Positions 1 to 11,680 of a stretch of DNA of 64,000 nucleotides are shown here, piece by piece. Source of the stretch: Larix kaempferi (lineage: Eukaryota; Streptophyta; Pinopsida; Pinales; Pinaceae); assembly GCA_027924585.1 (NCBI GenBank), contig BSBM01000124.1, forward strand, positions 13,903,055-13,967,054, written 5' to 3'. How positions within the stretch are numbered: position 1 is the stretch's first letter; every line of letters begins with the position of its first letter. The position numbers and the translations under genes were made by a program. Below the pieces are notes generated by a model that was not told where the DNA came from, searched no databases, and was given only the letters and a program-made list of their open reading frames with translations.

Positions 1-199
1 TCAGTGCTAAGAAACAAACACATGTTTCTTTTAAATTCAAATTTCTTACTCCCACCAAAAAACTTGGTGGCAAACCAAATGTGTGCGTGCTATAGAACTA
101 TAAAGAATGCACATGATATATATCTATAAAATGAGCATGTGATTCCTTTCACACGTGATATGTACCAATACAAATATATTTTATATGACACTACGGATT

Positions 200-354
200 A
201 GTAAGGGTTAGAGTGAAGAGGGGAGATAGAGAAAGAGAGTAGGGGGGTGAGAAAAGAGAGCAAGAGATAGATATCAAGGGGGTTAGGGGATTGGGGAGTA
301 GTGGGGTGGTTAGAGAGAAGGGGGGGTATAGATGACAAGTGGGGGGGTTGGGAT

Positions 355-389
<35 letters not shown>

Positions 390-690
390 GGGTGGTTAGT
401 GTCATGGGGAAGGGGAAGGGGAAGGGGATTGGGAGAGAAAAAGATAAAGGGGGGGTGAGGGATAATGGGAGTAGGAGAGAGATAGAGAGAAGAAGTGGGT
501 TAAGGGTGGAGGAGTATGAGAGAAATAGAGAGAGAAGGGGTTGTTAGGTGGTTATAGGTAGATAGAGATATGGGGTGTTAGGAGGTTAGACGTAGAGAGA
601 GAGGGGGGTGTTACGAAGTTGGGGGTAGGTGGAGAGAAGAGAGTGAGAGAGGGGGTTAGTAAGGGTTAGGGAGAGGAGGCGGTTATTAAA
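200..690. repeat. GA/GGGA-rich low-complexity tract
   Basis: Purine-rich tract of GAGA, GGGGGT and GGTTAGGG-like words, with a pure (GA)n run at about 355-386. Any open frame here is only Arg/Glu/Gly repetition. It resembles the GA-rich block at 16690-17310 in composition and in words such as GTGAGAAAA. Bases 1-200 upstream hold no gene that I can see. Confidence 0.9.
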
Positions 691-759
691 GGTTAGGGAG
701 AGAAGCCTCCATTGTCATTATGTCTTTGTTCTACTGAAGAGCCATTGGAGGTAAGATTG

Positions 760-1640
760 TTTCCATTAACGTGGAAGTAGTCATAGTACCCTTGGACTAC
801 AATTTATTACTTTGTCCAAACTGGTTTTCACCATGACTATGGTTGCATCCTCAATATTCCACATTGTGCAGTTTCACCATCAAGGGAAAATCATCACCAT
901 TAACCAATTGGATTGTTGTACATCTGACACCACAACTCATCCCATGGATAATGTCCCTCTTCTAGGACAATCTTCTCACATGTATGAGAGTGTGGGGTTA
1001 GGAATCCTTAAATAATCATCCCTAATGGGAGTCTTTACAATGCCTAATCCCCCATCACAAATTGCGATGGTGAACATGATCTCATCCATGGCCCCACATT
1101 CCTCCAACTTAGTTTATCCTTGATTGTTCCCAATTCTACAGAAATCTATTCGATTGGAGATTAGATGCCTCTTAGCCCAGCTAAGGCTACTTATAATGCC
1201 ATCCAATCGGAATAAAACTCACATAATGACCATAAACTGGTGGCATCAAACCGATGTTCTCTTCCATCTTGGTTAAAATCATCCTCACCATCGCTGGATT
1301 ATCTCCTTCAGCCATTTCCGTCCAATGAATCCATTATGGAGATTATGAGCTTGGATGAGCCTCCCTAGGAGGACCATCACCATCGATCGTCCTTCCTCCC
1401 ACCTTTAGATATGGTAGAGAATGAAGTTCAATATATTGTTTCACCAGATATTGTTGAAAATCCTCAACCTCCTATTCTCACAAGGGATATAGTAACTGCA
1501 GGGAATTTGGAGAATATTACGCCTACCACTGCTATTGACATCTCGGTGAAACCTGGTGTCATGGAGCATATTCATATTGGACTTACTTTCTCTTCTAAAG
1601 AAATAAAAACTTGCACGACCTTATTTGAATAATTTCACAG
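760..1640 (+). pseudogene. Gypsy protease C-terminus and protease-RT linker
   Basis: Around 800-1015 two frames together read as the end of a retroelement aspartic protease: a DYNLLL-like stretch, then GKIITINQLD, THPMDNVPLLGQSS and ESVGLGILK, the usual order in plant Gypsy polyproteins. After 1411 a frame containing IVSPDIVENPQ leads through FHREFARSYEEIPRIYP into the RT, which matches the normal 'FAWSYEEMPGI' lead-in. The protease active-site DTG lies upstream of what I can recognise. Stops and shifts separate the pieces, so it is not functional. Confidence 0.65.
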
Positions 1641-2790
1641 AGAATTTGCACGGAGCTATGAAGAAATACCTAGGATTTATCCTGCTATCGTTGTTTATGA
1701 GATCAAAACTTATCCTGATACAAAGCCTGTCAGACAAAAAATATGTCTAGTACACCCTCAAAAGACTAAAACTATCAATGCATAAATTAGAAATCTCTTA
1801 AAAGTTGCCTTCATTTATCCTATCCCCTTGACAGACTGAGTCTCTAACATTGTTCCGGTTATGAAAAAACAAGGAACTATTAGAGTACTATGTGTTGATT
1901 ACAAGGATTTAAACAAGACTTGTCCCAAGGACAATTACCCTACCCTATTCATCGACCAGATTATCGACAACTGTGATGGTAGTGTCATCTTTTCATTCAT
2001 GGATGGCTTCTCCATCTATAATTAGATCAAGATCCACCCAGCTGACCAACACAAGACTGTTTTTATCTTCCCATGGGGCACATTTTCCGATCGAAAATTA
2101 CCCTTTGGCCTAAAAAATGTTGGTGCCACATTCTAGCGGGCTATGTCGTATGCCTTTCATGACATTAAGCATTTCGTGGATCCTTACCTCGATGATTTTC
2201 CATCCCATTCAAATCATTGTGAGTTTCACATTGATCATCTTACAGTAGTTTTACTCAAATGTCAACGCTATAATATCTGCCTAAATCCTCATAAGTGCAT
2301 ATTTTGTGTTGAGTCCAGTCGCCTTATTGGATTCATTATTTCCAAAGATGGGATTCCTATTGATCCCTTGAAGGTAGAGGATATTCTATTCCTACCCCCA
2401 CCAACAAATATCATTGAAATTCAAAGTTTTCAAGGCAAGGAAAACTACTTACGTCGTTTTGTGTGTAATTACGCTGAGAAGACACAAGGTTATATGTGCC
2501 TACTAAAAAAGGGAATTCCTTTTGTTTGGGATGACTACGTATAAAGAGCATTTGATAATCTCAAACACGCCATTACAAATGCACCTATGTTGCAGCCGCC
2601 CAATTATACCAAGTATTATCTCTTTTATCTTTCTTCCTCCATATCCACAACTGGTATGGTGCTAGTGGAAGAAGGTAATAATGGGAAAAAACATGTGATC
2701 TATTACCTCAGTAAGAGTCTCTCTAACTCTGAACAATGTTATTTACATGTTGAGAAGTTGGATATTTACACGTTGAGAAGTTGGATCTGG
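1640..2790 (+). pseudogene. Gypsy reverse transcriptase and RNase H, decayed
   Basis: This is the RNA-dependent DNA polymerase of the element. Visible landmarks are IKTYPDTKPVRQK (start of RT), VDYKDLNKTCPKDNYP, a GTFSDRKLPFGLKN block, the catalytic YLDD box near 2174-2188, CIFCVESSRLIGFIIS, and a thumb/connection part. RNase H follows from about 2587 with YYLFYLSSS, GMVLVEEG and VIYYLSKSLSNSEQCY, and then breaks off near 2780. Several in-frame stops occur before the YLDD box, at roughly 1783, 1837, 2023 and 2136. A deletion seems to have removed the RNase H end and the integrase zinc finger, because integrase core sequence begins only about 100 bases later. Confidence 0.85.
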
Positions 2791-2884
2791 TAGTTGTTAT
2801 ATCCATCCAGATATTCCATCATTACATTTTGCTCTGCACAACTACCATCATCGTTGATTCAAACCCCATGTACCATGTCCTAAG

Positions 2885-3740
2885 TCGAAAAGTACTGGGG
2901 GGAAATACTACCTTGGTTGGGGGGCATGGCTATGTTATTGGAGTTGTAGATTATTTCACAAAATGGGACAACCTTATGCCTACATACAAATAAGATTGTA
3001 AAAATGCCGCACTCTTCATGTTTAATCATATCATCTCTAGAGTCATAGCTCCAAAAGCCATTGTCACTGACTATAGATCACAATTTCAAAACCAAATGGT
3101 AACTGAATTTAGTGCCACTTTGGGTTTTCTCCATGAAATGAAAAACCCTACTACCCCCAAGCAAATGGACAAGTAGAGGCCATCAAGAAGGTCTTGAAAA
3201 CCATGATACAATGCATGGTAGGGGGCCATAGGTCAAATTGGAATTTAATGCTCTTTTAATCTCTTTGGGCTTATAGAACCTCTGTCAAAACCACTACTAG
3301 ATTCACACCCTTTCAATTGGTGTATGGTTGGGAAGTAGTACTACCTATAGAGTGCGATATCTCATCCTTAAAACTAGTCGTTGAACTTTTCCCAAACACT
3401 ACGGCTAAGGAAGAATGATTTTATACTTATCCAAACTCAACGAAACTCGTCGTGATGTTTCCCTTGCTAATGAAGCACATAAAAATTGCATCAAATCCCA
3501 GTATGACAAGTTGGTTAAACCTTGCATTTTCAATGAGGGTGATTTGGTCTTAGCATATGATCAGATGCATGATAAATTGGGGGCAGGTAAGTTCGAGTCC
3601 ATGTGGCATGGGCCCTACATTGTGAAGTGTGTCTTAGAAAAGGGGGCCTACGAGTTAGTTGATTATGATGGTCTACCTCGGGGGAGCCTAGAAATGGGCT
3701 CTACCTTAAAAGGTAATATGCTTAAGACAATCATGCATAA
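2885..3740 (+). pseudogene. Gypsy integrase core and C-terminal region, decayed
   Basis: Landmarks of the DDE integrase are GYVIGVVDYFTKW (first catalytic Asp, in VVDYFTKW), AALFMFNHIISR, APKAIVTDYRSQFQN (second Asp, in VTDYRSQF) and a shifted frame over the third catalytic region. From 3415 a clean 131-codon frame gives the C-terminal part: YDKLVKPCIFNEGDLVLAY and GPYIVKCVLEKGAYELVDYDG, typical of the Gypsy integrase C-terminal barrel. No chromodomain motif is seen. Frameshifts around 3150-3415 make it non-functional. The archaeal-type RNase H follows directly. Confidence 0.85.
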
Positions 3741-3825
3741 GTGGCTTGTACATTTTGTATATAATGTGTGTTCGATATGGTGTGAAGTTTTATTTCCTTT
3801 CATAGGTTAGGGTCTCATCTCGACT

Positions 3826-4255
3826 ATGACTGCTTCTACCATGTTATGCTTGAATGCGCAGATGACAACCTATTCTGGATTCAAAGATAGTGCTAGCAAG
3901 CACACTCAAAACCTTGCTTGGGTTGCTTGGGTACTGTATTCCCCTGTCGATGAACTCATAATTTCAGTAGGAGTTTTCCTAGGTCTTGCAACTAATAATA
4001 TTGTTGAGTATCATGTGGTGATTGGGTTGCTAACCGATGCCTCTTTCCATGGTGTGGACCGCATTGTTGTCCATTTGTGGTCTCTCATTTAAATTGAGTC
4101 TCCGCCATTCGCGACCCTACACTATTCTGTCTTTTTCAACGAGTACGTCTCTTGGAAAGATCATTTCAATTTATTGAATATCAACACATCCCAAGGCGCA
4201 TGAATATGGATGCTGATTCATTAACCAATTTGATTTTAGATTGGTACATCTCACA
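3826..4255 (+). pseudogene. Extra archaeal-type RNase H after integrase
   Basis: A second RNase H-like domain lies downstream of integrase. The first frame reads GFKDSASKHTQNLAW, then VAWVLYSPVDELIISVG and LGLATNNIVEYHVVIGLL, the archaeal-type pattern in which the GLATNN..EY region supplies the catalytic Glu. After a shift near 4090 another frame gives IEYQHIPRRMNMDADSLTN, the closing motif with the catalytic His and Asp (HIPR..N..AD.L). It differs from the Gypsy-type RNase H at 2587-2790, so the element carried two. The duplicated RNase H is known for plant Tat elements; I infer from homology alone that this one was once functional. Confidence 0.75.
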
Positions 4256-4449
4256 TTCTTAAACATTTCGTCAAAAAAATGTGAAAATAAGCATAACATG
4301 TAAATTATTCACACATAAAAAAGAAGTCCACATGAGATCCATATCCACCATAGGTACATTGTATATAAAATCACTAGAAATAGTTTTTATATTAAGTGTG
4401 ATAAGAGTTTTCAATAAAGGACTAGGACAAAATTTGAAGTTCATGGATT

Positions 4450-5843
4450 TTAGTACATCATGCTGAAAAAATTATGAAGCTCATGGCTTTCAGAAATCAC
4501 TACATATATATAATAAGGATAATCGTGGTGCTTTTGATAACATATGATGGTCGTAGCTACTCGGCGAAGAAAATCTCCAATACTCGTAGAAACTCCCACT
4601 GTGTGGCACTGAGAATGTTGCAACAGATCATCTAGTGACATATCTGGGATGTCGACATTCAACCTTTCTAGGTTCTCCTTAGTCTCTATGAGCACTTTGC
4701 TTGCCTCTTGGTCACGAGCAGAAAAACCCTATATTCTCCCCACCACTGAATGGGGGAAGCTTTAGGTGGCCTCTCCGACCCAATATCTGCTTTACTAAAA
4801 CAAAAAAAGTATTAGTACACACAAAAAATAAAAAATGAAATATTTAGAAAACACATAAAAGTTTAAAAAGCATGAAAATCCTTTATTACCTATTTCTCAC
4901 TAGGAAGACCCCTCTGGCAGTGCCAAATCGGGATCTCCTCATAAATCCATGCCTACATATGCATAATCCTCTACCATGAGAAGATTCCTATGCACCCATC
5001 GGAAGAAAGCTAACCCATAACTATGGATCGGGCCACCATGACGATCGAACAACTCAACCCATATCCTCATGTGTGGCTCTCATGGATCTGGGCTAGCTAT
5101 CTCTATATGCTTTGGATGAAAGTGAGGAACCTTCTCCATAAAGAAAGATACCAAAATGGACCTGTAACCAAACTTTTTTCTCTTTCCCAACTGACACTTG
5201 GTCAGTTGATCTTTCATGATAATCAGTAGACTCTCACACCAATTGAACACGGTGGGTTCCATGCACTCTATAACGCACAACATCTGGGGTCTTGTTTCTT
5301 GGTGGTGGGACTTGGATCTTCCTACTCGGACCACTGTGAAGAGAATGGTCCTCAATGACAAATTACAGACTCTTTTAATTGGGATCTTCCCATTGGCCTT
5401 TCTAGTACTAGGCTTGCAATATTGTTCAATGAGTGCATTAACATCTTTGTCACCCCCACTAATCCCGATAGAGATGCACGAGCTCCTCTTCTTGAGATCT
5501 CAGTTAGAAAATATATATCATCTATCTCCAATGTGAGGATGTGGACTCCCACTTGAAATTGAAGTTCTACAGGACCCCACATTCCCTCCAAATATTCCAA
5601 CAAAGGGACTTGGGCCCGCATGCTTGGAGTGAGAAAGTATTTCTTGAGTCCACACTATTGGAGGGCCAACATATTGTTGTCATCATTCAACCCTTCTGTA
5701 TCCTCCAACTCGTGATCTCTCTGTCTCCACTCCAACATTTTCTTCATTGAGACCTGCAAAACCATAAATTGGGGCATTAGAAGCCATTCATCTAAAGAAA
5801 ATCCCAAAAAATTGTTATCTTCAACGTTTGGGCCACATTTCAT
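4450..5843 (-). pseudogene. Antisense decayed ORF of unknown plant mobile-element family
   Basis: Minus-strand frames read continuously if shifts and stops are ignored. From 5843: MKCGPNVEDNNFLGFSLDEW, then LLEYLEGMWGPVELQFQVG, HILTLEIDDIYFLTEISRRG, a break near 5352, SLRTILFTVVRVGRS, MLCVIECMEPTVFNWCESLL, KDQLTKCQLGKRKKFGY and LVSFFMEKVPHFHPKH. A final frame, starting at 4695, ends the series. The alternation of aromatic and charged residues and the DDIYFLTEISRRG phrase look to me like a family that recurs in repeat-rich plant genomes, perhaps related to the 'plant mobile domain' proteins; that link is a guess. At least one stop and two shifts are present. It is antisense to the Gypsy relic and may be its accessory ORF. 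Confidence 0.5.
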
Positions 5844-7086
5844 GGTCGACGCAATCCGACTTTACATACAGCACATCTTCAATGTGTTTTTCCCTTTCGG
5901 GAGCCGTGTCAACCCTGATCAATGCGTTTCCCGAAAGAGGTAGTCGCGTCGACTTAGAGGCACATTTTTACCCAAAAAAACGACTCCAAATTCATTCAAG
6001 ACAACGAAAATAGTAGTGATTGAACTAAATAAATGAAATGGAGGACGAGCTTAGTTTCCTGGAGCCGACGAGATGAAAATCCACAGCTTGGAATGGTACA
6101 AATATCCAACACAAGTTTCTACCTCAAATGGTTTTTACCCTCCTTGGTAAGAATGCAATGGTAAAATGAGTCCCTTTCACCTATATTTATTGACTTGAAG
6201 GACAATATTTTATTATTTTTACCTCCTAATATTTTATTATTTTTACCATTTGTCACTAAAATCCCTTTGTTTATCTATTATTATTATGGTTTCTCACACT
6301 TGTTTTGAGATCTCAAGTCAAACATAATGATGAAGTTATGGTCCAAAATTACTTTTATGCTTAAGAATACCATTGGAGTTGTCTTTAATCTCTTTTCAGA
6401 ATCCTAAAATCGGAAAATATTACTAAGCGAACTTGTCTCTTTCATGCTTTTAAAAGGGTTTGAAAGGTCATATATCCGGTGATAGTTTACCCTTTTTTTG
6501 GACTGTATACACTATTTATGAAAAAGGAATACCTTAGTCAACCATTGGTTAGGAGAGTTTTTCTAGGAATTATTTTACTTTTTTTGAAGCCTAGGGACTA
6601 ACTTTATGAAAAATTTCACCCTTGAGTCTTCTTTTGACCCTTTCAGACTCTCTAAAAGTGAAACACCACCGAGTTTACCTTCTTTGGACTTGAACAATTA
6701 TACATGGAAGGACCCTTTTGGGACTAAACCCCTCCTTTCTCAGGTTCGTAAAATATGTGAGATTGGACTCGTCCAGAGGACAAGCTATACCAAGCATCGA
6801 TTATCCTCTTCAAGCTCATTAATAAAAAAATAGGTACTCGTCAATCACAACAGGGATGAAGGGAAGGGAAATGCATATGAATTTGTATTTATGGCAGCTT
6901 ATCATCACCCTTAAACATTGAACCTATGTGTATTCCATCCAGACAGTTGGATAACTAGCTTGTCATTGAGTCGTGTCAAGTCCATCACCCTCTATACTCT
7001 TTTGGGTCATCTGAATAATTCTCTGTTGATGTTGCATTATGTCTTTATTTTCGGGTCATTCGTCATAACATAAAATGTTCAAGGGA
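5844..7086. other. Gene-poor stretch before the Copia insertion
   Basis: No gene recognised. It holds a CpG-richer patch at 5830-5960 with a small inverted repeat (CCTTTCGGGA / TCCCGAAAG) and then AT-rich DNA. Before the Copia insertion this stretch was continuous with the sequence at 14751. It may contain the 3' end of the Gypsy relic, but I could not place an LTR. Confidence 0.6.
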
Positions 7087-7091
7087 AGTCC

Positions 7092-7699
7092 TGTTGAGAT
7101 ATTGTAACTTCAAAGAATATTATATTTGTACTTTATTATTCCGGAGATGTTTCATTCCTCCGTGAAGATCTTATTGTATATCCGGAGATGTTTATTCCTC
7201 CGTCGGAATGTGGTAACTCGGGTTTTTAGACTTCCCTAGTGGGGGTCGGCCCTGTATGTGTTATGTGGGTCAAAGGGTTATTAGACCACCCTAGAGGGGT
7301 CGGCCTAGTCATTTGTAGTGGGGTATTTAACCCATTGGTTAAATATGAGCCTACGTGTACTTGTGTAAAAGATATGTCAGAGTAGTGTATAAATAGAGGA
7401 GGTGTGTTCCTCATTTGACACACACACACTCACTTGAGAGAGAGGTGCACTTGTGGAGGAGAGGTTTTCTATGGAGAAGAAGGAGCTTATGCTCAGGGTT
7501 TGCATCTTTGTATATTGCTGGTCATCTATATTGAGGAAGCTTTACTGGGTTTTCTACCCCATGAGGGTTTCCCAGGATAAATCTGTGTCTCTTGTGTTTA
7601 TGCTATGCTTGTTGTTTCTTCAGTGATCCTGTATATGCTATTATTGTGAAATGGAATGTAATGATGCTATTTTCTGTCTTATCATATTAAATCTTAACA
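7092..7699 (+). repeat. 5' LTR of the Copia-type element
   Basis: Starts TGTTGAGATATTG and ends ATCTTAACA. It is 608 bases long. It contains two copies of the word CCGGAGATGTTT(C)ATTCCTCCGT (near 7141 and 7181), where the 3' LTR has one, so the LTRs differ by about 41 bases here. A TATAAATA box lies at 7388-7395, a plausible pol II start for the element. Apart from this the two LTRs differ only at scattered bases. Confidence 0.95.
7388..7395 (+). promoter_or_regulatory. TATA box in the 5' LTR
   Basis: TATAAATA followed by GAGGAGGTGTG; the same box is kept in the 3' LTR at 14434-14441. The position in the middle of the LTR fits a U3/R promoter. Confidence 0.7.
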
Positions 7700-7711
7700 T
7701 GGTATCAGAGC
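7700..7711 (+). other. Primer binding site, initiator tRNA-Met type
   Basis: TGGTATCAGAGC directly follows the 5' LTR. This is the standard plant Copia primer site, complementary to the 3' end of initiator tRNA-Met. Confidence 0.95.
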
Positions 7712-8089
7712 TAACCTGAAGGAAGGCAAGGTATGGCACTTACGACACTTGCTTCACTTACGACAATTTGAAGGTTCAGGTTTTACATAGCAAAAACCAG
7801 TCATCGTGGAACTTTCGCTATAAATCCATTTTGGCAAAGGTTCAGGATCTGAAACCCTCACAAGTCGTAGATAACATCTCCATGTATCTTGTGTCCAAAG
7901 GGCACCCTCAGATTCGTTGTACTTTGTAAGTTATGATCAGTACAAGTTAGGGTTTCTACCTCTTCCAGATCTCAGTCAAAATTAGGTGACCTAGGAAAAA
8001 AGTTCATAACTTGGGCTAGAAAGATCCAAATGAAATTTAGTAAAATGTGACAGGTAGTACATAGACTGTACTATATCAAGAAACTTGTT

Positions 8090-8405
8090 CAGAGGCCGAA
8101 GCTGAACCAGTGACACGTGGCACGCCGTACAAGTTCGCTCTCCTGTTTTATCCCATAAACAGGTCACGTTGCGACACTTGGCATAACTCTCTCTCAGAGA
8201 GTCCAATTGAGGTCAGACCTGTCAGGATGGAAATATAACAGGGCGATCTATCTCAGGAAAAGTTTTCAGAGACCGAAGTTCAAACAGTGACACGTGGCAT
8301 GCCGTACAAGTTCGCTCTCCTGTATTATCCCAAAATAGGTCACGTTGCGACATTTGGCATAACTCTCTCTCAGAAAATCCAATTGAGGTCAGACCTGTCA
8401 GGATG
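8090..8405 (+). repeat. Tandem duplication in the Copia leader, 177-bp period
   Basis: The block containing AGTGACACGTGGCA, TACAAGTTCGCTCTCCTGT, GGTCACGTTGCGACA and GAGGTCAGACCTGTCAGGAT occurs twice, with period 177 (AGTGACACG at 8109 and 8286). The open frame at 8287-8682 runs through the second copy and is not like any gag protein I know. The rest of the leader to about 10400 has no gene that I can see; a 26-bp duplication lies at 10142-10193. Confidence 0.85.
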
Positions 8406-10849
8406 GAAAGATGACAAGTCAGTCTACTGCAGAAAACGTTTTCAGAACCTGTGGAGTGAAAATTTCGGAGTTATAGTAGAAACAATCAGGTACATATTTC
8501 TGTCAAAACAGAATTATTTTTGGAGCACCTTTTTTCATGGCTTCCGGAATTTAGAGTTTCGGAGAAAGTTAGAATTTTTGGAATCGGAATCCATGGATGA
8601 ATGCTACTCAGGAAAATTGAAATTTAGAGACCAAGATCGAATTTTTTGGCTGGGTAGAAGACCGGGCTTGATTAAACCCTAGCTCGGGATTTTGATCGGA
8701 AATATGGAAAATTAGGGCTTCAGCAAAAGTTGGAATTTTTGAAGTCTGTAACCACGGCTGGAAGCTCCTCAGAAAAATAAGAGTTTAGAGCCTTGGATCA
8801 AACCTTTTGATTGAGAAGAAGGGTGGGATTCATCAAACCCTAGTTCAGGATCCTGTCCAGAAGATCCAGAAGTTTCAAAGGCAATTTTGAGGGGTCAAAT
8901 TTTGGAGATTTCAAAATTGAAGTATGCTAGTTTGATCAGCTCAGCAAGACACATCCTTCCATTCATTCGGAAGTGTGAAAGTCAAAGATTGAATTTTTAG
9001 GGTTTCTCTAGCAAACCCTAATCAAGCTCCAGATCAAGTTTCAGGGGGAGTTGAGGCTAAGGCCTTACATAAGAAGACTACAAGAAGTCTCAACAGGTAT
9101 GACTTAAGGAGGTTCAGGTATGTCTTGAAATCTGATTCTTGATTAAGTTCATAATGTGTTTGTCTTCATGTTATCTATTAGTACAATCTTGATTAACGTT
9201 AGAATTGTCTTATCACCCTAGTAACAGTATGAGTGCATGTGAATGATCGAAGACATTCATTGATTAGGGCTATATGATTGTACTAATGCATTATGGTGTT
9301 GTGTGAGGTTGATGTTGTATGCTAACAAGACACAGGTACATCACAAAAGACAAATCAAGCTCCATGACCATGACATCATGAAGACAAAGACTCATCCATA
9401 ATCTTTGTTCTACTTACGAGGTATGTATGTCTTTGTTATATTATGCTTAACCTATGAGACATGCAGGTTCTAGCTCAGGATCTCTAAATCATTGAAGAGA
9501 TTGTTTAGATATGTTGTACATAACTAAGCAGGTATACTAAACCAGGTATGTTTTCCTATGTCATGTTAGGATCCCTTATATAAGTGTACTTGGTCTGATT
9601 GGTTATGCTTATTCATAAAGTTAGTAATCAAGGGTTTATGCATATTATGTCTCTTATATTGGTTGATTATTTAACTAACTAGATCAAACAAGAATATGCA
9701 TGAGTAAAAGAAGACTTCCCTGAAACCTTGAATATTATCTATAATCATGACTATACATATTCAAGATCAATTAGAATTAGAATGTTTTGAGAATATACTA
9801 ATGAATGTATGTTTGTGTATGAGACCATGAGGATGACACTAGTGCACACTTGAGCATGCACAGTGGTACAGAATGAATAGAAGTTCAAAAGACATATAGA
9901 AGATCAAGCGGGAGGCAACCACACAAACATAAAAGATAAGTATTTGAGTTGTTATAGTAAATGATATTGCTTGTATGCATATTTGTATTCCTAGAATATA
10001 TCATGTTGAGTGTAAACATTCATAGAGCATTGAACAGTATACTACTAATATGCATATGATTGGTAAGTTGGACAAACATTCCATTGTTGCTTGTCTAGAA
10101 TGAAACCTCTTTGCTGACATGCTGAGAGCTGAGCACACTCTCAATAGTATGTTCTGGTAGAGATGGAAGGTATGTTCTGGTAGAGATGGAAGGCATCTAG
10201 ATAGCCACTGTATGCATACAGGATATGGGAAAGTGTTGTGCCAAAGTATTGGTCAAAATAGTTACATAACTATGTAAATGATATCTATATGCATAATAGG
10301 TTATCATGTCAATATGATTTGATGATTATGAAGTATTACTAATCATGTACTTAATTTTGATTTGTAGAAAAGATCATGATGAATGATGAACACTGAAAAA
10401 TCGATGGATGTTCAACAGAATATTTACAAATCAAACACACTATAGAAGGCTTGTGGCTAGAAGATTCTCTTAGAAAGAGGAAGAGAATCATGATGAAATG
10501 TTTGCTCCAAGTGGCTAGATAAGACCATTCTCTTAATGGTGCAATTAAAGAAGAAGTGTGAATCAGGTTCTGTATGGGTTCCCAGGATCGATAATCAATC
10601 GATGAGCTTAATGATCACCATGGGTGATGAGGATTTCAACCTTTGCTACAAAGTTGAATATTGTTTCTATACACAGATGACATGGATGCAAGAAGGAACT
10701 CACCATAGAGTTCAAATGATATTGAGGCTCATATCAGTAGACCCATCTAACGAGAGAAGGCACAGATAGATATGCAGAAGATCATTCAATGCAAAGTGTG
10801 AATGATGTTCAGTCACAAAGAGAGAATTGACAGTTTCTTGATAAGCTTG

Positions 10850-11680
10850 GAATTTACCAAAAGTAAAGTTGTTCCTAACCTTTACCTTAAGGTTGTGGAT
10901 GATGAACATATCATACCATTAGTGTATGACGATGATCTCTTTCTAACAAAGAATGAGAAACAGATCATGAAAAGAAAGAAGAAGATGGCTGCAGAAATGA
11001 AAATGAAAGATCTCAGATTGATGCATTACTTCCTAGGTCTGGAAGTATGGCAAGGCTCAGAAGGAATCTTTATCAACCAAGGAAAGTATGCTGAGAAATA
11101 TTAAAAGGACTTGATGTGTTGGTATGGACACTCTTGAAGTTGTTAGCAGATGACTCATCAGAGTTAGTGGATAGAACTCTGTACAGATAAAATACTGAGT
11201 CATTGATATGTCTAACGAATACTAGGTCAGATATATGCTTTGCTGTAAACACCTTGAGTCAGTATCTAGTGGAAACTAGATGTGTTCACCTGATAAGCTG
11301 TAAATCATGTGATACGGTACCTAAATGATACAATAGACTTTGATCTATATTATCTTGGAGATCATGACTTCAGATGGCTACACAGATGTTGATTGGGAAG
11401 GAAGTGTATCAGACAGGAAGAGCACATCAAGAGGATGTTATTGTCTGGGATCAGCCATGATCTCCTGGTTTAGCAGGAAATAATCTAGTGTAGCTCTTAG
11501 CACAAGCAGAATATATGGCTGCTTGCTCTGCTAAGTTATGAAGCAGTATGGCTTCAGGATTGTTTGACTTAGAGATAGAACCAACTATGATCCTATGTGA
11601 CAAACAGAGTTGTATCAAGATGGCAGAGAATCTAGTGTTCCAAGATATGGTGCAGAAAGGAACCAAAAGTTGAATTTGTA
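10850..11680 (+). pseudogene. Copia RT C-terminal part and RNase H, decayed
   Basis: From about 10850 the frame reads FTKSKVVPNLYLKV, then PLVYDDDLFLTKN, LRLMHYFLGLEVWQGSEGIF and INQGKYAEK, matching the catalytic and thumb part of Copia RT. The usual YVDD box is YDDD here. After a stop at about 11101 other frames give TRSDICFAVNTLSQYL, LLAQAEYMAACSAKL (the SxAEAEYMA RNase H motif) and EPTMILCDKQSCIKMAEN, followed by a copy of the closing region. Multiple stops and shifts separate them. The N-terminal half of RT, integrase, protease and gag were not found, so the copy cannot supply its own proteins. Confidence 0.85.

Larger units (their letters stand above)
730..4260 (+). mobile_element. Decayed Ty3/Gypsy (Tat-like) retrotransposon interior
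   Basis: Successive short plus-strand frames read, in order, as the end of an aspartic protease plus linker, reverse transcriptase, RNase H, integrase core, integrase C-terminal region and a second RNase H. Many stop codons and frameshifts interrupt them, so this is a dead copy. Gag, LTRs, primer site and polypurine tract were not recognised. The second, archaeal-type RNase H is a known mark of the plant Tat clade, which is why I assign it there. The antisense decayed ORF that follows at 4450-5843 may belong to the same element, as large plant Gypsy elements often carry extra ORFs before the 3' LTR. The right limit is unknown; the Copia element at 7087 interrupts the flank. Confidence 0.85.

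Noticed and set aside
332-547. Open frame in the GA-rich tract
   Set aside because: Encodes only Arg/Glu/Gly repetition from (GA)n and GGGGA words; no protein features.
6606-6833. 75-codon plus frame
   Set aside because: No motif, no codon or composition difference from surrounding noncoding DNA.
8287-8682. 131-codon frame in the Copia leader
   Set aside because: Starts inside the second copy of a 177-bp duplication; no gag or other motif, and the neighbouring copy is not open.
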